This document shows positions 14,315-20,244 of a stretch of DNA of 25,993 nucleotides, piece by piece (positions within the stretch are counted from its first letter, which is position 1; every line of letters starts with the position of its first letter). The stretch is from a virus. The notes under the pieces were generated by a model. That model ran no database searches. It was not told the origin of the DNA and saw only the letters and a program-made list of their open reading frames with translations. The DNA is taken from positions 1 through 25,993 of the IMG/VR virus record IMGVR_UViG_3300045003_000017; one strand, written 5' to 3'. Made by a program: the position numbers and the translations under genes.

Positions 14315-15855
14315 GCTGCGCTCTTAAGTTTGGCGTCGATGACGTCTTTCGCCGCATACCAGACGTCATCAACCGTGATATCGGCCTGGCACTTGGCCGT
14401 GCCGGTTTCCTCGTCCTTATGGCAGTGCGTCCACCCGTAGTGAAGCTGATGACACGGGAAACACGGCGTATTGCGCGGCTCGAGCGACACGGTATTGACC
14501 CAATCGCGCGTGAGGTTCTCGACGCTGCTGTGCGACAGGAAGACGATTTTCGGAACCGACATGCAGGCAGCCGCATTAAGCACGCCGGTCTCGGGACCGA
14601 TCACGAGATCGCACTGATCGAGGAACGCGAGCGATTCTCGAATCGACCATTTGCCACAGGTCTTGTGCACACGCGGCTCGTTCTCCCAGCCCGCCTCCAG
14701 CATCGCGCACTCGGGGCCGCCAACGAGCACAACATGCGCGCTGGGATAGGAAAGCAGGACGCGCGCGATGAACTGGTCGAGCGAGGCATTCGTCTTGTGC
14801 ACCGCCGATCCGGCGAGAGACCACATAACGACGAAATCGCCCATCTTCAAGCGCTGCTTGCGCGCCCACTCTCTTTCTTCCGCGTTGGCGTAAAACCGAA
14901 CGCGAGGCTCATGCGGCACACCAGCGAGCTCGTGCTGAAACTGAAGATAGTTGTGGTTCAGCATCTTGTGCCGCAGGTTGTGCGGCCAACGATGCGCCGT
15001 GCGGCCCGGCATCGCGAGCCACGTCCCCTCGACCGATTCGGACAGATTCACGAAATGGTCGTACTTCTTGGCGAGATAATCCCAAAACTCGATCAGGTCG
15101 CCATTGGGAACCTGATCCTTATCCTGGAGGATGATCTCGTCGACGTTCGGGTCGTACTCGACGACATCCGACCCTGGGCGCGTGCTGTAGAGCGTCACGT
15201 GATACCCCTGCTTCTTCAGACCTGCGAAGACGGACGACGCCTGCATGAGGTCGCCGAACGCCCCGTAGCGGATCACCGCGGCGGTTTTTGCGGGGCGCTC
15301 GCGATTCCATGATTCAACGCACTTCTCGCCCCCGGTTCGACGAAACACGAGAAACATGGAGTACTCATCACCCTCGTTGCGATCCTGCTTCTCGACTAGA
15401 TCCCACCCTTTCGCGACCTCGCGCATCGCCGCGATGATGTCATCCGGCATGAAGTCGTGAACGTGCGTGGGATTGGCTCCGTGCTCGCCGATGTTTGGGT
15501 AGAACTGCTTGTGCGGGAGATAGAGGCAAAGGTGTCCGTGGGGCTTGACGACTCGCCACCACTCTCTGAGAGCGGCCTTGTAATCAACGATGTGTTCCAG
15601 CAGATGTGAGCTAAAGACAGCATCCATAGACTGAGATGCAAAAACATCAAGCCGCTCGCACGTCTCCACATAGACATCGGGTCGGATGTTCCAGCCGAAT
15701 TGCTCATGGTTTCCATTATCGACCCCGATGAAATGTGGGAACGCCTTGTACTTGCCACAGCCAAGATCAAGCACCCGGCCGCGCGTGTAGCGCACCAGTT
15801 CCCACCTGATCTTTCCGGCTTCGTTTCCGTTGCTGGTTTCCGCTGTCCACACCAT
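14311..15855 (-). CDS. Fused SAM methyltransferase and GT9 (heptosyltransferase-like) glycosyltransferase
   Basis: A 514-residue two-domain enzyme. Residues about 15-175 are a class I methyltransferase: VLDLGCG (28-34) binds SAM, FIGVDNG is the second strand, FSSHLLEH (81-88) the motif after strand 4, and LREWWRVVKPHGHLCLYLPH the following helix and strand. Residues about 190-510 resemble GT9 family ADP-heptose:LPS heptosyltransferases: RYGAFGDLMQA (196-206), LVGGPECAML (377-386) and PETGVLNAAACM (421-432), where GT9 enzymes usually have DTG. A Cys cluster (465, 468, 478, 489) is near the end. The start at 15855 has GGAGCAAAGCA upstream. It lies in the late operon next to neck genes. It may decorate LPS, a virion protein or another glycan; substrate unknown. 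Confidence 0.85.
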   Translation of the reverse strand: MVWTAETSNGNEAGKIRWELVRYTRGRVLDLGCGKYKAFPHFIGVDNGNHEQFGWNIRPDVYVETCERLDVFASQSMDAVFSSHLLEHIVDYKAALREWWRVVKPHGHLCLYLPHKQFYPNIGEHGANPTHVHDFMPDDIIAAMREVAKGWDLVEKQDRNEGDEYSMFLVFRRTGGEKCVESWNRERPAKTAAVIRYGAFGDLMQASSVFAGLKKQGYHVTLYSTRPGSDVVEYDPNVDEIILQDKDQVPNGDLIEFWDYLAKKYDHFVNLSESVEGTWLAMPGRTAHRWPHNLRHKMLNHNYLQFQHELAGVPHEPRVRFYANAEEREWARKQRLKMGDFVVMWSLAGSAVHKTNASLDQFIARVLLSYPSAHVVLVGGPECAMLEAGWENEPRVHKTCGKWSIRESLAFLDQCDLVIGPETGVLNAAACMSVPKIVFLSHSSVENLTRDWVNTVSLEPRNTPCFPCHQLHYGWTHCHKDEETGTAKCQADITVDDVWYAAKDVIDAKLKSAA

Positions 15856-15967
15856 TGCTTTGCTCCATCAGAGGGTGACCGTCATGGGTATAGAGAGTGC
15901 CGTTCTGTTCGTATCGGGCTCGGTCGTGACCGGTGATGATGCCGAACGGCTTGTTCTTATCGAGCAT
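15767..15967 (-). CDS. Possible small protein overlapping methyltransferase start (66 aa)
   Basis: An ATG at 15967 lies two bases after the stop of the preceding gene and fills the otherwise empty gap before the methyltransferase gene. The first 35 residues (KPFGIITGHDRARYEQNGTL and on to PLMEQ) look like a real folded small protein. The remaining 30 residues are read in the overlap (89 bases) with the methyltransferase and are Arg/Gln-rich. There is no strong Shine-Dalgarno, so expression would rely on translational coupling. Function unknown. Confidence 0.55.
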   Translation of the reverse strand: MLDKNKPFGIITGHDRARYEQNGTLYTHDGHPLMEQSNGVDSGNQQRKRSRKDQVGTGALHARPGA

Positions 15968-15969
15968 GG

Positions 15970-16797
15970 CTAGTTGAGATATTCGACCTTGATGTGCACC
16001 GAATACTTCATGGCGCCCGCCGTGCCGGAGGCGTAATTGCTCGTCTGATAGGTGATGTTCGATCCACCTTTGGCGTATACGATCTGCTGCCCTTGCGAGA
16101 ACGCACCTGCGGCGTTCGCTGTGTTCGTCGATGTCACCGTGCCCGCGAGAAGCGCCACGCTGGAATCGGAATCGGTCCAGCCGACGCCGATGTTCGGAAG
16201 TGTCGAGGAGGCACCATCGGCCGTCGTCACGACCGCGTAGCAGGACACTCGGTAGAAGCCACCTTGCGCGGAAGGAACCGCGTAGGCGGTCGTCGATGAG
16301 ATATTGGCGTTCTGATTGACGAGATTGACCTGCGCGTACTCGGCTGGAACGCCATTCCCGACGGTTGCGACACCGTTGTAGCTCGATATACCGCCTGCGA
16401 GCGTCGACGCCCCCGTAACAGTCATCGTTCCGGTAACGGATTCGTTGCCGCCCAAGGTCGCGTTTCCGGTCGCCGACAGCGTCGTGAACGCTCCGGTACT
16501 CGGCGTTGTCGCGCCAATCGGTGTTCCATTGACGGCACCACCGGTCACATTGATATTGCTGAACGTATTTTGGCCTGTCCAGTTATTGGTGCCACTGGAC
16601 GTATTGGTGGACGGAGGATTGCAACTCGGCAAGGATGAGCCCACCGAGTTGTTGTTCTGATCGTAGAACGTTCCTCCCTGGAGCTTGTATTGTCCACCGC
16701 AGGCATTGGCAACTGTCGCGTAAGGCTGCGTCGGATCGAACGCGGCCCATGCGGAAGCCGATACGAGTAGGAGCGCAAGCGCGAGTAGTTTCTTCAT
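15970..16797 (-). CDS. Secreted fibre-like protein with Sec signal peptide (275 aa)
   Basis: Start at 16797 (MKKLLALALLLVSASAWA) has AGGAT upstream; a longer frame would hide the signal. The N-terminus has two Lys, a Leu-rich core and an A-W-A site, so signal peptidase I cleavage after Ala18 is predicted. The mature start has Cys33 and Cys59, a possible disulfide. Residues about 85-150 carry fibre-like motifs (GTPIGATTPSTGAFTTLSAT) also seen in the tail fibre gene at 24376-25815. The C-terminal 120 residues are beta-rich, suggesting a jelly-roll-like or fibre-tip domain. A cleavable Sec signal is unusual for a virion gene; it could be a periplasmic or surface protein made late in infection or an exported receptor-like factor. 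Confidence 0.8.
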   Translation of the reverse strand: MKKLLALALLLVSASAWAAFDPTQPYATVANACGGQYKLQGGTFYDQNNNSVGSSLPSCNPPSTNTSSGTNNWTGQNTFSNINVTGGAVNGTPIGATTPSTGAFTTLSATGNATLGGNESVTGTMTVTGASTLAGGISSYNGVATVGNGVPAEYAQVNLVNQNANISSTTAYAVPSAQGGFYRVSCYAVVTTADGASSTLPNIGVGWTDSDSSVALLAGTVTSTNTANAAGAFSQGQQIVYAKGGSNITYQTSNYASGTAGAMKYSVHIKVEYLN

Positions 16798-16798
16798 G

Positions 16799-17140
16799 CT
16801 AGATCCTGTCCAGGACGTTGCCGCGCTCAACGAAGCCGCCCGCGTCTCCGTAGAAGTCATACTCGTGCTCGTTCGAGTACATCTCGTCGGTCATGCCCAT
16901 CGGGCGCTTCGTGAAGCCCTTGCGCATGTTCGGCACATTCACGTCGTCCGTCACATCCGTGGACCCCGCAAAGCCGCCATCGCGGAAGGAATCGGCCGGC
17001 GATTCAGCGTCATAGCCAACCGGCATCTCGTTTCGCGCGGCGGCGTGCCGCACCACGCGTTGCGATTCGGGCGTCGCCCATTCTTTCGACGGCTCAGCTC
17101 GAGGCGGCGCTTGATACTGAAATTTTTCCTGGATCGGCAT
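16799..17140 (-). CDS. Hypothetical protein between head and tail genes (113 aa)
   Basis: The ATG at 17140 has AGGAG directly after the T-run of an upstream terminator. The product is hydrophilic, with Asp/Glu-rich and Arg-containing stretches and many Gly, Asn and Tyr residues towards the end (NEHEYDFYGDAGG). No membrane segment or known domain. The stop lies one base before the start of the secreted protein, so the two are coupled. Function unknown. Confidence 0.68.
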   Translation of the reverse strand: MPIQEKFQYQAPPRAEPSKEWATPESQRVVRHAAARNEMPVGYDAESPADSFRDGGFAGSTDVTDDVNVPNMRKGFTKRPMGMTDEMYSNEHEYDFYGDAGGFVERGNVLDRI

Positions 17141-17151
17141 GGCCGGCTCCT

Positions 17152-17176
17152 AAAAAAGAGGGGGCGCGAAGCCCCC
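17152..17176 (-). terminator. Intrinsic terminator within the late operon
   Basis: On the minus strand GGGGGC-TTCGC-GCCCCC (17176 to 17160) forms a six-bp GC stem with a five-base loop, followed directly by TCTTTTTT. It is a textbook rho-independent terminator placed between the 80-residue gene and the 113-residue gene, whose ribosome site begins right after the T-run. It would lower expression of genes to its left unless antitermination operates. Confidence 0.85.
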
Positions 17177-17207
17177 GAAAACCTTCACCCTCTGAAAAAA
17201 CACCGTG

Positions 17208-17450
17208 TCACTTCCAGCCGTCTCCGGGGTAGCCTTGCGGCGTGATCTGTTCGTACGGGAGGTTGCGAATATCGGCGCATTCCTGGTTGTCGATGTCGTG
17301 GCCGGGCGGCAGGTAGTTGAATCGGGCGTTCTCGCCCGACGGCGTACCCTTCTTGACGATGTAGCCGTCCGTCTCGAAGCCGGCCTTGTCGAGGTTGCCC
17401 TTGACCGAGTTCGGGATGCCGGGAACCGTGGTCTTCGTTCCGCTTTTCAT
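17208..17450 (-). CDS. Hypothetical protein downstream of capsid genes (80 aa)
   Basis: The ATG at 17450 follows AAGGAGATCGAC, one of the best ribosome sites in the window, suggesting high expression. The product is hydrophilic with many Gly, Pro, Asn and Lys residues and no long helix; it ends in QGYPGDGWK. Eleven bases separate it from the preceding gene, and a terminator follows. It may be a minor capsid or decoration protein, but nothing in the sequence proves it. Confidence 0.7.
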   Translation of the reverse strand: MKSGTKTTVPGIPNSVKGNLDKAGFETDGYIVKKGTPSGENARFNYLPPGHDIDNQECADIRNLPYEQITPQGYPGDGWK

Positions 17451-17461
17451 GTCGATCTCCT

Positions 17462-17869
17462 TTATGCCGTCACATTGGCGAGCGGCTGAACGAGAAGCTC
17501 GTACGAGACGGCCGCCTTGCCGGCGGCGTCTGCCCCCGTCACCACATCGAGAATGTCGCCCTGAGCGAGCGAAACACCGCCCGCCGCCGTCGACAGCGCG
17601 ACGTTGGTCGTCGTGCCTGCGGCGGCCGTGCCGAGCGTCGTCGTCGCAAGCGTCGTCGTCGCGGTGCCGCTGATCTGCAACACCGACAACAAGTGACCCG
17701 CCGCAGTGCCGGCCGTCGTCACCGTCACCTGCGCGCTCATCGCTTGCATTTTCGTGAAGGCGGCGAACTTGCCGTATTGCGTCGTCGCCGCGCCGCCAGC
17801 CTCGCCACCCGACACCGCCAATCGAGCGGTGTAAGCCGGGTGGTCATAGGCCATGTTCTTCGTTGCCAT
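17462..17869 (-). CDS. Probable head-associated (decoration-like) protein (135 aa)
   Basis: The ATG at 17869 has TTAAGGAGC upstream. The protein is Ala/Thr/Val/Gly-rich, about half of it short beta-strand-like segments (SAQVTVTTAGTAAGHLLSVL; TTTLATTTLGTAAAGTTTNV), without Cys or membrane helix. Its place two genes after the coat protein and its composition suit a trimeric capsid decoration or head-fibre protein. This is an inference; a tail component is also possible. Confidence 0.65.
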   Translation of the reverse strand: MATKNMAYDHPAYTARLAVSGGEAGGAATTQYGKFAAFTKMQAMSAQVTVTTAGTAAGHLLSVLQISGTATTTLATTTLGTAAAGTTTNVALSTAAGGVSLAQGDILDVVTGADAAGKAAVSYELLVQPLANVTA

Positions 17870-17878
17870 GATTGCTCC

Positions 17879-18067
17879 TTAATCCGGTTTCGTGACCTTG
17901 ATCCGCACCGCAGGCTTCGCGCTCAGTCTCGACTGCTCGGGCGTGTGGGACGTCGGCGTGACGCCGGCGCCCTGGTAATACCCGGCATCGAAGACCGCAC
18001 GCAAAGCGGCGGTATGCGAGATATCCAAATTCTCGACGTAGAGAGATTCGAGTTCGGCGTTGGTCAT
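17879..18067 (-). CDS. Small hypothetical protein after the coat gene (62 aa)
   Basis: The start at 18067 (MTNAELESLYVENLDISHTA) is chosen because it lies two bases after the coat stop and gives a compact protein; a longer frame exists only as read-through inside the coat gene. The first 35 residues are helical and acidic, the rest is Pro/Ser/Lys-rich. There is little Shine-Dalgarno signal, so translation is probably coupled to coat. Function unknown. Confidence 0.65.
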   Translation of the reverse strand: MTNAELESLYVENLDISHTAALRAVFDAGYYQGAGVTPTSHTPEQSRLSAKPAVRIKVTKPD

Positions 18068-18069
18068 GA

Positions 18070-19041
18070 TTACGCCGCCGAATCCCACTTCACGATGCGC
18101 ACGTTTGCTGCCAGCGTGTGCACGATCCCGAAGCCGCCGAGGTAGTACCAGGCGACGCCCTTCGAGCGACCATAGTCGGTCGGAATCTTGCCGCGCATCT
18201 CCTCGGGCACCGCGATCGCCTCGGCCACGGTGTCGTTGCCGAAGAAGAAGATCCAATCTGATTTCCCGTTGGTCCACGTCGTCTGCGTGATGCCATCGGT
18301 GCCGGTACCCTTGGCGATGTTCGTTTGCTCGACGTAGCGCACGTTCTCGTAGCGGCCGATCTCGCCGTTCATGATCAACTTGAAGCCGGTCTCCGTGTAC
18401 TGATGGATCGTCTCCAGGTTGTTCTTGAAGTTGCGCAGCGTCGTCGGCCACGCGAGCGCGTAATAGTCGTCGCCGATGTAGGCCGGGATGTTGCGCTCCT
18501 TCATCGTGTCGACGATCGACTTCGCGTGCCCGTTGTTATAGGCAACGTTATTCGTGCCCGTCACCGTGCCGTTGGTGTAGAGCGTGATCGCTGCGGTATC
18601 GGTGCCGCCGACCGGGATGGCGCGCAAAAGCGTCTGATTGAATTGCGTCCAGGCGAGGCGGTCGAACGTTTTCACCGCGTCGTTCTTGAGCACCTTCTGG
18701 ATCAGTTCCATCACCGGGAACTTCGACAGGTTGTCGAGCTTGCCCGAATACGGAACCGAGTTGCCGGCTTCGGTGATCGTCAGCGTGCCCTGGACGATCG
18801 TGAAGTTGGTTTCCGGCATCGTGTTGGTTTCGGTCAACACTCCACCCGCGTTCGCGACGTCCGAGAACACGTCCCACGTGAAGATGTCGCCTTTTTTCTT
18901 GCCTTGCTGAGAGGCGTCGCGCACATCGCAGAACTGGCGGAACTTGACCATCGGCTGCACCGCCATGCGCAGCACGTTCGAAAGCTGGCGGCTATACATG
19001 AAGCCACCAAGCGAGTTGACTGCCCAGACCTGACCGGCCAT
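18070..19041 (-). CDS. Major capsid protein
   Basis: A 323-residue protein with start at 19041 (MAGQVWAVNSLGGFMYSRQL) after AAGGAGAAAGTC; a longer in-frame reading to 19293 lies inside the scaffold gene and is rejected. The N-arm SNVLRMAVQPMVKFRQFCDV, the GDIFTWDVFSDVANAGGVLTE segment and ETNFTIVQGTLTITEAGNSV fit HK97-fold coat proteins of the N4-gp56-like family as I know it. It follows the scaffold-like gene and the portal, as expected. It forms the icosahedral shell. Confidence 0.88.
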   Translation of the reverse strand: MAGQVWAVNSLGGFMYSRQLSNVLRMAVQPMVKFRQFCDVRDASQQGKKKGDIFTWDVFSDVANAGGVLTETNTMPETNFTIVQGTLTITEAGNSVPYSGKLDNLSKFPVMELIQKVLKNDAVKTFDRLAWTQFNQTLLRAIPVGGTDTAAITLYTNGTVTGTNNVAYNNGHAKSIVDTMKERNIPAYIGDDYYALAWPTTLRNFKNNLETIHQYTETGFKLIMNGEIGRYENVRYVEQTNIAKGTGTDGITQTTWTNGKSDWIFFFGNDTVAEAIAVPEEMRGKIPTDYGRSKGVAWYYLGGFGIVHTLAANVRIVKWDSAA

Positions 19042-19051
19042 GACTTTCTCC

Positions 19052-19975
19052 TTATCTGACCTGCCCCCGCTGCCGCGCCATGTTGGCGATGACATCGGAG
19101 ACTGACTCATCGGGTTCTTCCTGCGTCTGACTCGACACGCGGCTCGCAGCCGACGGTATCGCCGTGACAGACGCTTTTCTTTCCCGCTTGTCAGTTGCAG
19201 ACGGAGTACCTTTGAACGTCTTGACCCAGTCGCGCACCTCGTTGCCGATGGATTCGTATCGCTCCCAGTACGGGCGAGCGTCGCCTTGGGCAACCAGTTC
19301 GGCGTCCTTGTTCAGGACCACCTGACGCAGCATGGGGTCGTCGAAAACGTCCTTGAACTCGGTCTGAAACCGGCTCACGGCTTGCTGGAAGGACATCCGT
19401 TCGTCGATCAGCTTCGGCAGGTCTATGGTGGGACTGCGGAGCTGGCGAAGGGCTTGTACTGCTTCCTCTTCACTGCCCATTTGTATCGCGCGGACAAGCG
19501 CTAGGTCATCTTCGACCGGGGGTGTGGGGTCGGCTGGTTTTGCCGTACCCTGCGCGGACTGGAGGGCATCGAGTCGTATTCTCTTGGCCTGATCCAGATA
19601 ATCATGCGCCGACTCGACCATCTGAGCGCGCGCAATGACCTCTTCAAGCGGCAATTCTATTACTTTGCCGTTGACTTTCAAGGGAATCTTTTCCGCTTCA
19701 GAAGCAGCCGATGGATCGCCATCGTTCGTCGGATCGACTTGCTGAAATCGGGTATGCGCATCCTCCGGGATTTCCTCGAACTCGGCCGCGCGGGCTTCGT
19801 CGTTGGAGTCGGCGATCTGATCGTACATTGCAAGGCGCGCATTGTTGCGCTCGGCGATCGCTTCGGCGATCTGCTCATCGGTCTGGCGCTCACCATTACC
19901 ACCGGCGGTATCGCCGTCGTCAGCGTGCAGGATGAAAGCCAGGAACAGGCGGCGCAAGAGTCGGGAGAGTCTCAT
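19052..19975 (-). CDS. Scaffolding protein
   Basis: A 307-residue, strongly charged, helical protein between portal and coat. The body (about 25-260) is rich in Glu, Asp, Ala and Arg with several amphipathic helices, and the C-terminal 45 residues are basic and then Ser/Gln/Glu-rich, ending in a helical tail (DVIANMARQRGQVR) that could bind coat subunits. Size, composition and order match P22 gp8-like scaffolds. The N-terminus contains a short Leu/Arg stretch (MRLSRLLRRLFLAFIL) that is unusual for the class. The start overlaps the preceding gene (ATGA). Confidence 0.8.
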   Translation of the reverse strand: MRLSRLLRRLFLAFILHADDGDTAGGNGERQTDEQIAEAIAERNNARLAMYDQIADSNDEARAAEFEEIPEDAHTRFQQVDPTNDGDPSAASEAEKIPLKVNGKVIELPLEEVIARAQMVESAHDYLDQAKRIRLDALQSAQGTAKPADPTPPVEDDLALVRAIQMGSEEEAVQALRQLRSPTIDLPKLIDERMSFQQAVSRFQTEFKDVFDDPMLRQVVLNKDAELVAQGDARPYWERYESIGNEVRDWVKTFKGTPSATDKRERKASVTAIPSAASRVSSQTQEEPDESVSDVIANMARQRGQVR

Positions 19976-20244
19976 TCTTCACCTTCGAGGAGTCGGGTTG
20001 CTTGTTGACCGTCTGCGATCGCATCGGCCAGCCATATTTGGAATTGCTGCGCGCGCCAGATCTGGTTTTGTAGTTGCTGGATGCGACGTCGGCGCCACGG
20101 CGCAACCTTTGTGAGCTGATGCACGGCTTCCTGCTCTTCGGATTTCGCCTTCTCGAGCAGATAGGTGCCAATCTCCGAGCCGAGGAAGTTCTCGACGACC
20201 TTGCCGAATACGGCGGACTCGAAGAGCGCGTCGGTCTCAAACAT
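19972..20244 (-). CDS. Small helical protein between portal and scaffold (90 aa)
   Basis: The ATG at 20244 lies inside the last codons of the portal gene, and the stop overlaps the scaffold start, so it is tightly coupled on both sides. The product is a single helical domain with a basic middle (WRRRRIQQLQNQIWRAQQFQ) and acidic ends. A small coiled-coil protein here may assist portal or scaffold assembly. No specific family recognised. Confidence 0.7.
   Translation of the reverse strand: MFETDALFESAVFGKVVENFLGSEIGTYLLEKAKSEEQEAVHQLTKVAPWRRRRIQQLQNQIWRAQQFQIWLADAIADGQQATRLLEGEE

Noticed and set aside
18885-18905. Slippery A-tract in the coat gene as a programmed frameshift site
   Set aside because: The frame is AAG-AAA-AAA-GGC, so the heptamer is not in the phase needed for a -1 slip, and no extended product in the shifted frame makes sense.
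18070-19293. Longer 407-residue version of the coat protein
   Set aside because: The extra N-terminal part overlaps the scaffold gene, is Arg/Ser-rich and lacks a ribosome site; the ATG at 19041 has AAGGAG and a typical coat beginning.
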